Assembly: GCA_009741485.1 (NCBI GenBank)
Contig: CM019218.1
Coordinates: 41,273,894 to 41,337,893, forward strand
DNA from: Malurus cyaneus samueli
Taxonomy: Eukaryota; Chordata; Aves; Passeriformes; Maluridae
Length of the DNA: 64,000 nucleotides
Direction: 5' to 3'
Shown here in pieces: positions 26,801-39,654 of the stretch. Below the pieces are notes generated by a model. The model ran no database searches. It was not told the DNA's origin and worked only from the letters and a program-made list of their open reading frames with translations. How positions within the stretch are numbered: position 1 is the stretch's first letter; the number at the start of each line of letters is the position of its first letter. Position numbers and translations under genes: made by a program.

Positions 26801-29800
26801 GAGAACTCACCCACTGTGTAGTAACAGGGGTAGGAAGCCTGGGATTTACTTTTGTAACTAAGAATCAGAATGCTTTTAATACTGAAATAGCTATTCTAGA
26901 ACATACTTAATAAACTCAGGAATGATTTTTTACTAAAAAGCTTCAAGTTTTCATCCTCTATCCCAATAATGGTTTGTTACCAAACTGGAAATCACATGGC
27001 CATTTCCCAAGCCTCACCCAGGACCTGCCCAGTCATCATAAAAAGGCTTTAGAGATTTCTTCATGTTTAAAAGCATCTTCTGGCACAGCTGACACAAGGT
27101 GGCCTGTGGTGTTACAGTGCTCATTTTCTAGAAGATGTAGTGGACACAGTCCAGAGATAACTAGGCCATGGACTCCACCTACTTAGAGATGCACAGTTTA
27201 AATTGTGCATAAATGTTTGGAATCATGTAATTCAAAGTGAAATAGGACAGTTTTAAAAACGTTCCAAGGAAACTAAACAACACTCAAATCTCACTATGGG
27301 GCAGTTTCTGCCTGTGCACACATAGATTTTTTTCAGCTCTCCTCCTTCACTCTGCCTCCTTTCATTAACCGAATCCCCACTATGGACTTCCCAGGCACTC
27401 TTCCATTCTGCCAACATGCCTAACAACATGAGTTTCCCCTCCAATGGAGTGTGTTACAACTTCACTGGTGTCCATAAGCTGAGGTGCTTTTAGTATCCTT
27501 TTCCACTGCTGGCATGCAACACATCCCACAGATTTCAAGTTAAAGAGGAAAAGATATATCCATTTAACAGGATCAAGGGTTGACTATATGGACTAGCTGC
27601 ACGAAGAAAGTCGAAGGGCACGGTGGGAACTTTTTCACCTATTCCAAATCACATATACTATTTCAAACATGCTTCTTGACACATTATAGAAGCTATTAAA
27701 CAAACAAAGGTCATGAAAAATCTTGTAATTCATACCAACAATTTTTTTTTGCCAATATTGCGCTAAGAACTATTCCATTAACAGGCAAGCTAAAACCACA
27801 TCTTCCCCCATCTTTTCAAGTCAGTTTATCCTATTTCCTGAGAAGTGTCCCAAACTAACTCTAAAGCTACATATAATATCCAAGAGCAGAAAAATATTTT
27901 ATTGCAGTTGCTTAGTAGCATATAGTTTCTAAAACAGATGCTGGCACCCTGACACACTACAGAAACAATTAAACATGCTATGCAGAACTTTCACCATGTT
28001 CATGCTATGTATCTCCTGCTTGAACTTTCAGGCTTGCTTCCCACCCTAAAAATATCAGCATCACCCATTTCTTTGCTCTCTTCCTCCAACCTACCAAAAT
28101 AAGAAGACACCAACAAGATATTACATCTCATTTACCCCTGCTTGTTTTATCACTGTGAAAAGTTTTGCCCAAAAACAATGTCTATATACCTTGCTCTTAA
28201 GATAACCCAATCAGACATGAGGTCTTCTACAATTTGGATGTGAGCTATTAACTTGAGATAAGACAGTATTCCTAAATCTGGCATGTGAGATAGCAGAGTA
28301 CACAGCAAGCTTAAGGATCACAGTGAAGGTGCTACTACAAAAGACTAATCTAGAGGGCAGACAGTGTGCTTAAGCCATCCTACCTTAGCACAAAAACAGA
28401 ACACTGGGCTCATACCAGCACATCTTCTGCCCAAGCACAAGAGCCACAGTTTCCATCACAGCTTCCAAAGGCCATAAATTAACTCAGTTACTGTGAAAAA
28501 GTGAATTTCTCAGTTACTACTGAGAAAAGTGAATACAAAAGTCTCCTACCTGCAAAGAGTTGTGTAGTATGAAGAAACACTGAAGCTAAAGAAATGTCTT
28601 GCATAGTAACACAGAGCAATCTTAACTAACCGCGGAGTTAAGTACATACTTCAAGGTTTTTAAGCATTTGCACATTAATGGACAAAAAGAAGAGTGGACC
28701 AGACAGTTCTTCAACTCATTTCTTCCTTCTGACTGTCCCAATCCCATACTGGTTGCTTTTAAGCCAGCTCTTTAGCATTTCACAGTACATGCATTTCAAG
28801 CTTAATAAAGCTGAATAAATAAGCAAACATGTTGAGCCATAACAAGAGAGTTCAATCTCTAAACATCTGTTAATGCTAAAGCTACATACACACATTTCTG
28901 CTCCAATACTGCTAAATTCAGGTTCCATTCCACTAATTCACTTGAATTTCACTCTTGGTACACAATCTGATTCTCTGAGTGGTACAAAGGCTACAGCATC
29001 ACCTCCCTTAAGTGCAAGACAGAAGCATTCTGAAGGAAAAAGTCACTTTTGCTCATTTCAGCAACTCAGCAAAAGAGAGCAGTTGGCAGGCAGTATTGTG
29101 AAGAGACACACAAACTACTCAGTATCTTTGATTCCATAAGGGAATAATGACTAGTGAATCTATATTTTAAAAAAATCCAAAGCTTTGATATTTACAGCAG
29201 TTTATACACAAATCTAACTTGTTTGTAAAGAAGGTGTAATGCACTACCTACTTAAAGGCATTCCTGTTAAACAGGTAGTTTTTCCGGATTTTCTAAACTA
29301 CAACTTTCACTTAACTCAATGTTTTCCTTGTCCATTGTAAACAGACCCAACAGTAGTTCTTCTGGCCAAAACAGAGTTTCAAAGAAGTTTTAGAAAATGA
29401 ATTAATTCCTTCAGTCACTCAAGACGGTGCAGGACTCAATGCCTATGCATTCTGCTTTTCACACAGAAAGCAAGTAAGAATAATCACTTAGCTTCTATTA
29501 ATATCATAGATGGACAAAATAAATAATTTTTATAAGTGAACCTAAACAAGTACTTAAAAATACAAACTGTCATGAAAAACATGCAGCCAAGATATAAATT
29601 TTGCAGAACATCTCACTAAAAATTCACGTATTGAAAGGTAATTCTGAAATGTTATTTTATATCTATATGGTAAGAAAAACTCTTGCAAGCTTCAGTTAGT
29701 CTGTGCCTTGCTACTGAAAACACTACACAGAGCTAAGTAACCAGAGTCTTATTAGAATGTATGTTGCACTGGAAATAGACCATGCAGTTCAAATAACTGC

Positions 29801-30716
29801 AGCAATCTCTCTGGAACACTGAAACAGAGAAACTTCCCATCTTTCAGCATTCCTGAAAGAAAAGCACACAGGTATTTGTGCAATCCAAAGACACACTGCA
29901 CTCTGAGAGTACATTCTTTAAAGGACACTTTAAACCTAACTAATACCACTAGAAGTAATATAATCTTTCTTTTTTAAGTTGTCAGCATCTCCAAGGATCC
30001 CTTCCAGAAGCAATCCACCTACTCCTAAATTTTCTCCACTCTTCCACTCATAACGCTTTTTTTAAAATAGCAACGCACCCTTTCAAATTATCCCACTGTT
30101 CTCACTTATATTAACATTTAAGGTGACAGAAATTACTTTTACCCTCAATTGCATTTATGTCATGCAAGATAGACTCATATGACACTAAACAAACTAAAAC
30201 ACTAATTCCCTCTTACACTTTGGAAACTTCTTAGCAACCAGTACAAAACAAAACCAGAAAAAAAAACTGGCAGGTTCTAAGTGAGATTTTGCCAAACGCA
30301 TTTGAGAGCAGTTAAAGCTTACCCAAACACTGGCATGTGCCTAAAAAAGTTTAATTCAAGAAACTGCCTTGTTTAAAAAACCGAAACAACCCAACCGTCC
30401 CGATCAGAGAACCGCGCGGGACCGCGGGGCAAAAGGGCGGCGGCAGGAGGGCTTGGCGGCGCGGCCCGGCCTCCCCGCCGCGCCCAGGCCCCCGCACCGC
30501 GCCCCGGCCGCTCCGGCCCCGCGCTGCGGCTGCGAGAGGCCGCGCACGAACGGCCCCGGCGGCCCTGACAGGCCCGCCCGGTGCCCCGAGCAGCGCCGAA
30601 GCCCCCGCACGGCGGTGAGCGGGCGCCAGGCCCGTGCGGCCGCGGAAGAGCCACCGCCGGGGCGCTGCTCCGCTGGAAGCCGCGACGGGGAGATCGCGGC
30701 GCCGTTCCGGCCATAC

Positions 30717-30830
30717 CTCGGCAGCGCGTCCCCCGCCACAGGCCCCGGGTGCCTCCGCTCAGGCGGGAAAACCTCCGCTCGCCACCATCACCGACGCTCC
30801 AAGATGGCGGACATGGCAGCTCCGGCGAAC
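30717..30830 (-). other. PPP6R3: Probable noncoding exon 1 of PPP6R3
   Basis: Inferred. A strong donor on the minus strand (CTGCCGAG then gtatgg, boundary at 30717) lies inside the CpG island, downstream of the CCAAT cluster and of a YY1-type motif. The first coding exon carries only six bases of 5' UTR, so an upstream noncoding exon is required, and this is the best candidate. The upper end (transcription start) is only an estimate, placed near the motif at 30801-30810; it could be several tens of bases away. Other GT sites exist in the island, so the donor choice is not certain. Confidence 0.55.
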
Positions 30831-31333
30831 CCTCCTCTGCCTCCGCCCACCTGCCAATCACCTCGCCCCGGCACCGCCCACCTCCTCCGTTTGCGCCTTT
30901 CTATTGGGCACTGTGAGGAGCCCGGCCTCTCACTGGCCGCCTGGCCAATGTCATTCACTCGGTTGCGCAACTGCGACAGGGTGGGACGCGTGTGGGGGCG
31001 GGCTCTGGGCTTCCCGGTGGCCAGTCAGCGCATGGGGCGGGAACACCTCGATTCCCACCTTCCCGGCCTAGCAACAAGGTAACGTCACTCTGACAGGCGT
31101 CTTCCCCGGCCAATACAGAAAGGGGGTTCCTTTTAAAAATAAACCCGTTCCGTCCACTCCGGAGCCGAGGCGCTCGGAGGCCGCGGCGGGAGGGGTGGGG
31201 GCCAGCGGTGGCGTCCGTCCCGCAGCTTCGCCGCCGCGCCCGCCATTGGCCAGCGAGCGGAGCCACGCCCCCGGCGCGCGCGCGGGCGCCAAACTGCCTG
31301 ACAACAGGGCGGCGGCGGCGCGCGGAGGGGCCC

Positions 31334-31362
31334 GGGCTGAGGGGGCTGAGGGGGCTGAGGGG
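31334..31362. repeat. 9-base tandem repeat in CpG island
   Basis: The unit gggctgagg is repeated three times within the promoter island, about 500 bases upstream of the presumed PPP6R3 start. It is G-rich on the plus strand. Confidence 0.9.
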
Positions 31363-31562
31363 AGGCGGGTCCGCTGTCGGGGTGTCCGCCTGGGATGCGC
31401 CGGGTGCCGGGATCGGTGTCTGCCTTCTCCAGTCCCGGGACTCGGCTTTCTCTGAACCCGCCCCCGCGCAGATGCCCCTGAGGCCTCCAACGCTGCCTAA
31501 GATCCGGCCGGCAGTGTGTGTATTTTATAAAACCGTAGGATTGTTAAGGGTGAAAATGACTT

Positions 31563-32480
31563 TTTAAGATAATCAAGTCCAGCCGTCAACCAGTAACACC
31601 ACCTTGTTTACCATTGAACCATGCCCCTACATTGCACCTCCCTTTGAACCCTTAAAAGGATGGTGATGCCACCCCTTCCCTGGGAAGCCTGTTCTAATTC
31701 CAAAAGCATTTGTTCAGTGAAGAAATTTTGCTCTAATATCCAATCTAAATCTCCTTAGCGCAACTTCAGGCCATTTCCTCCCATCCTGTCACTTGTTACC
31801 TGGGAGAAGAGGCCAAAGCCCACCTGGCTACACCCTCCTTTCAGGCAATTGTAGGGAGCGGTAAGGTCTCCCTTGAGTCTCCTTCTCTCCAGGCTAAACA
31901 TCCCCAGCTCCCTCAGTTGCTCCTCACAGCACTTGTGCTCCAGACCCTTTTTTTACTGCCCTTCTCTGGACACACTGCAGCACCTCAGTGTCTTTCCTGT
32001 AGTGAGGGGCCCAGAACTGGACACAGTACTCAGTGCAGAGTACAGGGGGACAATCACTGTCCTGATCCTGTGGCTACGCTATTCCCGATGCAGCCCAAAG
32101 TGCTCCAAAATGAATGTGTGTGAGATCCCGGGCGGGTGCTGTGTCTGGACCTTGGCAAATCTCCCTGGCTGTCACCCATGGAGCCGCTGGCTGTGGCTGC
32201 AGCACTGCAGCCCTTCTTGGCTGAGCACGGCGGGCAAGGGCCTCTGCTGGAAAGCTCTGGTGACACGGGTGACACACACCTGGACAGCCTCTTGTGCTCC
32301 TCAGCTGGCACAAGACACCCACAATGCGTGTTGAGTACCTTGTGTCTTCAAGGTATGAACAGCCAGGATGCTTTTGGTCTTCCTTCACAAAGCCTCCTGA
32401 ATGACCTCTGCCCAAAAATGTGGTGACCCCTTTGGCTGCAGCCCCTTGGCCCCTCAGGGCAGCCTCCCTGGTTTCAGAAT
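31563..32480 (-). mobile_element. CR1 LINE, reverse orientation, interrupted
   Basis: Read on the plus strand, the sequence follows a reversed CR1: tccaggctaaacatccccag, tgctcctcacagcacttgtg, gcccagaactggacacagta. The element's 3' end lies at about 31563, directly against the PPP6R3 CpG island. CR1 homology stops after gatgcagcc (32095) and seems to resume at cagccaggatgcttttggtc (32360 on). The 264 bases between do not look like CR1. The 5' limit near 32480 is approximate. It is decayed and non-coding. Confidence 0.85.
32096..32359. mobile_element. Unidentified insertion inside CR1 with 5-bp flanking repeat
   Basis: This segment of 264 bases splits the CR1 copy. The five bases cagcc occur on both sides (32091-32095 and 32360-32364), as expected from a target-site duplication. 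Removing one copy restores a normal CR1 reading gatgcagccaggatgc. The segment is GC-rich, has no obvious terminal TG...CA or inverted repeats, and matches no family I recognise. It may be an old LTR-type or DNA-type insertion, or an unusual CR1 variant. Confidence 0.4.
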
Positions 32481-34850
32481 GTTACCATCAGAGTGACATA
32501 TATGTTCCTGGAGGAGACTACCCCACCACATTGCCTGTGGGCAGCAGGTTTCCGTCATGTACCCACCTTATCTGGCGTCCACAGGATTTGTCTGGTTTTG
32601 GTGGGCTTTTTCCTGGCTTCCACAGGTTTTGTCGGGTTTCAATGTGGTTTTGACCGGTTCGTTCTTAAGAGGATGTGGGCTGGTTAAGGCAAGGACTCAT
32701 TAATTTATTTATTTACTTACAATGGGGGAAGAAATAACAGAGCTGAAGCTATAGATTAGCATTTGAGTAGTCCTTACAGGCCCCTCATGCAGAGCACATG
32801 AAAACCGAAGGGGTAGCACTATGTTTATTCCATGTACTGAAGGGAGGGGAAAACAATGTATTTCTTTAACTTCATTATGAACCAGCAGTCTAGGATAAAG
32901 CACTGTGAATAATCTATCTTCACATCTTTCACATGTTCATCTGACAAAGTTAAGCTCAGTACAGCTGTACTTACATCTTACTGAAAATCAATCAGCAGGT
33001 CTGCTCCCATTAAGATAAAGTTAGTGATATTACAAAGAGACATAAATATTGAGGGTGCTGCTGCAGAAAGCAGCATCTTTTTCAGGAGAGGAACAGTGAT
33101 CCAAGCTAGAAATGGGCTCAAATCTTGGTCTACAAGAGTAAGGTGATAATGGGAGCCTGTCTCTACTTAAAACATCTTGGGTTTGGACAAAGGGGTAGTG
33201 TAATAGGCAAAGCTGTGTGCTTACCTTTCTCTGTGTGTCCTTTTCAGATTAGAGGGCCTCCACATCTTCTGCTTGACAATGGTATTCTGTTCAAGAATTT
33301 CAAGATAGTATAGGCTGCTTCAGGTTTCTCTAAATATAGAGAAAAAATTTTTAAGATGCTTGTTTCTAAAGAAAATGAAGCTATCAGATTTACAATAGCT
33401 GCAAGCAGGCTAACATGGCCTGGCCTTTGTGCTTTATCCAAAAACTCTTGCCAGCCACTCAGGTGCTTGGTTTTGTAATGCTTATTGCATAAAAAGCTGG
33501 CTGCAGTGTCAGCTTTCTTTGTGTTCCAACGTCTTTCCTACCAGTTGACCAAGCTTTGGCTTCTGTGCTCTCTGCAGGCATTGCTGGTTCTCCCAAAGAT
33601 TGAGTTGCAGCATTTATTATCCTTATCCTACTAAGAGCTATCCTTGTGCTTGCCCCCTTTCAGTGTATGATGGCACATCCCTGTTTCCCAAAACCTCTGT
33701 GAACAGAAGCCCTCCCCAAGCCGTGAGCCCGGTGGGTTGCTTCCCTTAGAAAGACATTGTTGGCTGCCAGCTCAGACACATGATCATCTTATTCTGCCTG
33801 AATAAGTTAGTGGAGCTGCAGCAATTATGGATACATGTGATCTTAATGTGTCAAAAACACATGGTAAGAACTCAGCAGCGTGAAATATATTTGCTGATGT
33901 CTACTGCACAGAGCTACACTTAGGTCTCTGAGTGTAGAGCCTGGTTTTGGCTTTCTTTTTCATGTAAGTAAATTTATTTCATGAAAATGTACCAAAAAAA
34001 AAAAAATAAAAAGGTTTATCCTCAAAACAATCAACATGAAATGGGACATTGTTATTTTATTAATTATTTCAACTGATGATCAGTCCAGAAAGCTTTCTAG
34101 ACTTTCACATTCCACATTTATTTTAGCTGTCTCCTTTTTGTTTTCTTTCCTTTCACTGTGTCTGGTTTTTTTTGTGGGGTGATTTTGTCTGTCATGCCAC
34201 TTGCATGTTCCAGCAGTGGAAACCTGCACTAACTACAACCCATGGAGACTTCACAATATAAAGTCTATAGAGGCAGTTCTGGTTGTATTGTCAATGACAG
34301 CCTGTAGGAAAGACACTGGAAATTCTGAGCAGTGAGTTAACAGGAAAGAATGGGTCTAAATAATAGATAAATGAGTGTACAGTGTTAAATGGCATCCCTA
34401 GGACAAGCAGGTAGGTTGTTAAAAGGATGATGAGATTATAACCTTTAGCAAGCACCAAAAGTGGTATCTAGAGAGGGGATTAATAGCTTGAGTGTAGAAT
34501 AACTACAGCAGTAAAATAGTTAACTACCTAGTATAGTTCCTGTAAATATTAAGCTTATCCTCACAAATAACTAAATATTAAACTGTGCCACTGTACACAC
34601 ATACTATATCCCAAGGAGATGTGCCCTGGCAGCAAGGGATGCATCTCAACTCAGAAGAGTCAGGATAATATTTGCACAGGCCCATACTGATTTTCAAGGG
34701 TCCAAGCTTCACTATCACAATTCCAGAAAAGTTCGGAACATCATAGGCCCTGTTTTTATCTTAGAGATTTCCTCTCAATGTATTTGTAAATCTTGATTTT
34801 TTGTAAATATTTTTTAAAACTACAACTGTCCAGGTGATACTACCATTACC
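32480..34850. other. Intergenic, no gene seen
   Basis: Unique-looking sequence to the right of the interrupted CR1. It holds short T-rich and A-rich tracts (for example near 34000) and only small chance open frames. I see no exon, RNA gene or clear repeat here. Confidence 0.6.
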
Positions 34851-34884
34851 CTGTAAGTTGCACTACTGCCTCAAGGTAGAAACT

Positions 34885-35035
34885 CTTCATGTCTACAAAC
34901 AGGATCTCAAAGCACTGCTGAAAAGCTGGGGGAAATGGGGAGGTTACGTGACTTGCCCAGCATGACGCAGTAAGCTGAACCAGAAGCAAAAAAGTGAGAT
35001 CCCAGTCCTTTAGCCCTGGGACTTAAGTGCAAATC
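34885..35035 (+). repeat. MIR-like ancient SINE
   Basis: The core aggttacgtgacttgcccag followed by catgacgcagtaagctgaac and a later segment gatcccagtcctttagccct matches the general shape of the MIR (CORE-SINE) middle and right part: gaggttaagtgacttgccc, then cacacagctagtaag. It is very diverged, as expected for an amniote-age element. Limits are approximate. Confidence 0.65.
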
Positions 35036-38000
35036 TGAAGACCTCCACACCATTCCTGTGCTTGTGATTACAAGCAAATCAGAAACAAAACCCTAGCCTG
35101 CTTTGGGTGACTGTTGTATTTTGTTGCTGGCCGGGAAACTACCCTTTAGGCAATGGGCCTGAAGCTTGATGGTGTTTTACTAAATGAATTTTTGCTAGTG
35201 TTTCAAATGGCAGTATCTTATCTTGGTTATGCTGCTGCCTGGGACACTGCCAGAGACAGCACTTCTGATGGATTCCTCTAATCACTCGAGGAAGCCACTT
35301 CCTCACCATAAAGTGATAGGCAAATTTAAAATATATAAATATTCAGCCTACTCAGTCACTGTAACCCCATGAAACGATGCTGAGCACGTTTCCTCACTGT
35401 GCACCATGAACCCTTCAGCCACACCTGTGCTCCCTCCCGGAGCTGATAGGCTCTGATGGCTCCCTGCAGGTGCCAGGGTGAGCATTTCTTAGGGCTTGCT
35501 GTGACTCAGCAGCTCTGCCACACCTTGGAGAACAAACTTGTCTTTCCAAGCAGTGGCACAGCCTGCCAAGCCAGCTCATCCCGTGGCTCTGCAATTGCTG
35601 GATGTGACAGCAGAGGAGGGCAGGCGGGACTGTAGCCTTTCAGCAGCATTTGACCATTCGCTGCTGCTGCTCTTGTGTAGCCATAATGTGAGGCCTGTTT
35701 GTGCTTCAGCTCTGTCAGGACAACCACAGTCCTGTCCCTACCAATGTCTTGTCTTCTCTTTGTCCCTCCAGGGCAGCTGAGGGACCCTAGATAGGGTTAT
35801 TTGTTTTCAGTTTACCCAGCTTGTGACTTGGGTTTCCCCACAGGCACAGAGAAGCAGCAGTGCCTGCAAGGCAATTGGAGCACCTGCACACAGGTCGGGA
35901 GCTGAACCTCCCAACTGCTGATATCTGGCTGTTCAATCAACTCAGGCATTAAATGGAGTCATAGCCTAACCTCTTTTAATCTGGTTGAGGTTCTCTGTTC
36001 TGAGCACTGAGAAGTTACACAGGGAACAGACATAGAAAAAGTGGGACAGTTGGGTGCCTTGCACCAGAGTCCCCATCCGTGCTAACACTGAGTGAATATT
36101 TGTAGAGTAAGGTCAGGCAATACAAAAACACCTTTGGTTCAAACATTGCCCTTACGAAATCCATTGTTCCTCTTATAGCTCAGGAAAGAATAAAGCCTAT
36201 TAAAGAATTTTAATGATTTAATGTTTAGCCCAACATCTTATTAAAATTGCGAAAACTAAATAGCTTTAAGAAGAGAGAAGGAGCATTTCTGAACAATAAC
36301 TTCATGGTTATGCTCCTAAGGGTGAGCGTGGATGTTTGGCTGCACCTGACCCACCAGTTAATCTATTTAGTTGAAACAAAATGTTCAAATTCAGTTTTCT
36401 AATCTCATTTCAAGCATTGATCCTATTAGCATTTCTAAGGCAAAGCTGCCGGGGAGTAGGATAGGACCTCCATACCATGCTTGTGGCATTACTTGAAAGA
36501 ACATAGACATGGAGGGAAGGTTTCGCACCAACACATTTTGTTTTCACTTGAGTGCTTTGGCCATCCCCCTTCCATCTCCATGGCAGGGCTTATATCAGTA
36601 TTCATCATCTTTTTCTCCCACCTGTCCAGCACTAACGATCATATCACCTGGGAGGAAAAAGCAGACAGGATTTGTTAGTTTTGCTGTCCTGCCAGCAAAG
36701 TGCACAATCTGGGCCCAGGAGGCAGATGTGGTAACCTGCTGGGTGGCCACACAGAAAAGCTGTCCTGACTAACCAACCCTGTCCCTCTTGGGATGGAACC
36801 TCTCTTTTTCTGAGAGAATGCTGAAGGCTGGCGAAGTGTGCCACCAGTATGGGCAAAGCACTGATTTCTTCCCATCCATTTTCTAAAAGAGCAAAGGAAA
36901 CAGGGGTCTACTGGTCAAAGTACATGCAAACAGGCATGGTCAAAAGGCAGTTTGACACAATTTGTTGGAAACGCCATGTACCTTATTACATGGGAAAATT
37001 GATGCAGAAATGGAAGTCTTATGATCCTAAACTTTAGGTCGTGGTGCTGCCATTCTACCCCCGTATATGCAGGGTGGTTTCCCTTGAGCCTTTGGATTAT
37101 TTTGTCGAGACAGAGTTGGATGCTTACAGTTTATCTCCCATCCAAAATAACACTTAGGAATCATAGGGAACAGGGGAAGACCTGGTTACATCAATCATTA
37201 ATATCAGAAGCAAATTATGCTCTAGTAATAAAACAGATTGTCTACTGTAAGCAGAAGAAATAATGTATAGGTTCCAACAAGCTTCTGAAGCTAAAACCAA
37301 AGTCTAGAGATAAAGGTGAGCAGAATTTAATTTAATATCAATTAAACAAAACACACTTGCAGCACCCAGTGCAGGTACAGAGAAGTGGCTTTCAATGTAC
37401 ATCAGCACTGCTCATCCTTCTCTGGTCCTAATTGACCTGACAGGAGCCTGGCAGCACATTCCCACCCCAGGAGAGCTTGTAATCTGGTGGTTATAGGTAC
37501 ATTTGGCAAAAGAAAGGAATAGGAGGTATTCCACAGCCTTATTAAGACTGTTGTGTAAAAGGAGCACCCATCTCCATTTCTTTTCCCTCTGGCTGTGCTT
37601 CAAAAGAAAACCTACTCATGGACTCTTAAGTCCAGTAGCCTGAAAGCAGGCCTAGGATTTGGGATGCTGACCAAACTGAACTCTTGGGGACTCAGGCCAA
37701 GTAATACAGAGCTTCTGCATCATGATTCCTTGGCCCTCTCAGAGCCCTCCCAGGAATTTTTGATGCCTTAAATCTTACAGAGCAGCTGAGCAGCAGGATT
37801 GCAGTTGTAGACTGCAGTGTCTTAATCCCATTTCAAGCAGTTAAATACTTTTGATATAGAAGCTAATATGACAGAGGAGGAAAGAGAGAAGGAAGCTGCT
37901 AGACAAATATTTTACAGATCCCAGGAGAGAGAGTTCATTTTTCTTGTGCTTCATTACCTGTGCACTGGGTACTGGTTTTGTTATGTAGTTACCTATTAAA

Positions 38001-38724
38001 AAAATGTAACACTGAGTTCAGCAGCAGTGCTAATTACCACCATAACCACATGACCACTCAGGTCTAATGATAGTCTTAATCCCATGTTATCTTTTAATAG
38101 CTAAGCTGATTAAACTAGCACAGAGGAAAAACAAGTTAGAGAAATTACCTCCACGGTACTTCTCCTAGGAAAATTAAGGTGCTTTTCAAGCGTGCAAAGT
38201 CCATATATTGTGTCATTTCCCAACCAGCCATGATAAAGCTGCCTAGTAACTACTGAGTTTCTGTGAAATGGTAGCAGGGGACTGAAAGAGATGATAGAAC
38301 CAGGCTGGATTACCCAGGCAAACTTGTGAACACAGTCATCTAATCAGGTGAATGTCATAAGCAGCTGTTGCAGGTTATTTTTGCTATAAGCTTTTCCTTT
38401 CTCTTATCTTTCTTCTCATTCAACTCCACCACAGAAAAGGGTGTGTCATTCCCCCAAACTGGTCAAGATGAAAACTTGTACATAGTTTAAGCATTGCAAC
38501 CTTGAAATGCAGAGCCAAACTCTGGTTATAACCCATTGTTCCACTGGGTAGAAAGGAACAAAGGAAGGTTCTTCCCTGTCTTAATGCCAGACAGGTCCAC
38601 TATGATCAGCTGACCCATCTTTTGGGAATTAAGATGACTAAATGAGCAAATTAAAAACAAGGTGGATCAATTGAAGAGTACTTCAAGGAAAATTAAGATG
38701 CTTTCTTTATCTCAGCTCCATTCT
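35036..38724. other. Intergenic, no gene seen
   Basis: No exon pattern, RNA gene or recognisable mobile element. Open frames such as 36509-36772 and 35538-35780 lack similarity to known proteins and have no matching splice context. Confidence 0.6.
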
Positions 38725-38950
38725 CTTCCTGTCTGTGCTGACTTGCTGCCCTCATGGTATGGTACATGCATGCAAGGATGAGGAATGCTTGTCAAAGGGA
38801 TTAAGCTCCTAAAAAGTCTGGAATTAACTCTGCGGGTAGTTCCCATCTCTGAGATAGGAAATACCTTGCAGAGACCTTATGACCAACTTGGCAATACTAT
38901 TTAACCCTTTTAAATTAGGAAAGTGGCACAGGCACTCTAAGGATGCCATA
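38725..38950. repeat. Diverged direct repeat, copy 1
   Basis: This stretch shares ordered blocks with 39655-39880 in the same orientation: a block around cctgtctgtgctgacttgct and catggtatgg, then ataggaaataccttgcagag acc, then a block around ctatttaacccttttaaatt. The spacing between copies is 923-951 bases, differing by an indel. Either an old tandem duplication or two copies of an unidentified ancient repeat. Confidence 0.5.
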
Positions 38951-39654
38951 TCCAGGCTGAACAGAGCTTGAGCTAACCTTAGGAAGGGTTAAGACAGATG
39001 CCAGAATGCCGAGGGTAGTTCTCCAGCCCTTGTTTGGGAACAAATATCTCCAAACCCAACTAAGGACTTGACTGTAGCAAAGGTGTAACACTCTCTCAGT
39101 CTCACCACCACCCCCCACCATGTGGTTTTTTAGGTAGCTGATTTAATTCCTCATGTTTGCGGATTTCATCTGACAGCTTCTTTCTAAAAATTAATTTCAC
39201 TGTTGGTGTGAAACAAATAGGACATCAATGAAGAAGAGTTTTTAAACAGTGCTTGGAACATCCTGCAGCAGAGTTTTGGAGAGTACCTGCTAACTCTTCT
39301 GTGATACCCCCAAACAAATAAACCCTCCACACATGTGTTTTCTGCACCCTTTTAAATATTTCAGAAGTTTCTTATTAATGCTTTTAAAAATCTATGAAAG
39401 TTAAGAAATGCTCTGTTTTCTGAACAAATTATACAAATAAGTCCATTGTTTTTTCCTACCTGAAAGATCTGTGTTGCAGTGAGCCAAATAGCTCTCATCC
39501 TTTATGGATAATGTGGTGTCAGAAGTGATTGTTATGTGCTCTCACTGCTTGTATATCTATCAGAATTTGTCTTCAAACATTTTTTTTTTCCTGAATGGAG
39601 ACTGCAAATGCTGAATGATTCTACCTTACCTGGCTGGAGAAACCCACTTTATTT

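Larger units (their letters stand above)
9419..30716 (-). other. PPP6R3: PPP6R3 first intron (about 21 kb), mostly unique AT-rich DNA
   Basis: This stretch lies between the inferred noncoding exon 1 in the CpG island and the first coding exon. I see no conserved coding exon in it on either strand. The longest open frame, at 20737-21129 on the plus strand, resembles nothing I know. It contains a CR1 copy (15360-15960), a short CR1 end (18519-18572), a GC-rich patch (14568-14960), a three-copy 15-base tandem repeat (23778-23827) and several A-rich tracts, for example 12340-12368. A second, alternative noncoding 5' exon could hide here and could not be recognised without transcripts. Confidence 0.75.
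30400..31500 (-). promoter_or_regulatory. PPP6R3: CpG island promoter of PPP6R3 with CCAAT cluster
   Basis: Base composition switches abruptly from AT-rich intron to very GC- and CpG-rich sequence at about 30400 and back at about 31500. CCAAT/ATTGG boxes are at 30854-30858, 30903-30907, 30945-30949, 31110-31114 and 31245-31249, a typical NF-Y arrangement upstream of a minus-strand start. A YY1-type core AAGATGGCGG is at 30801-30810. E2F-like sites are GGCGGGAA at 31036 and GGCGCCAAA at 31285-31293. Several GC boxes fit Sp1. There is no TATA box. This is the housekeeping type of promoter expected for PPP6R3. CpG islands often fire both ways, so an antisense noncoding transcript to the right is possible. 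Long open frames in the island (up to 237 codons) are a by-product of its GC content. Confidence 0.85.

Noticed and set aside
30369..31567. Long overlapping open frames on both strands (up to 237 codons) in the CpG island
   Set aside because: Stop codons are rare in GC-rich DNA. The frames overlap on both strands, are low-complexity (Arg, Pro, Ala, Gly) and have no family motif.
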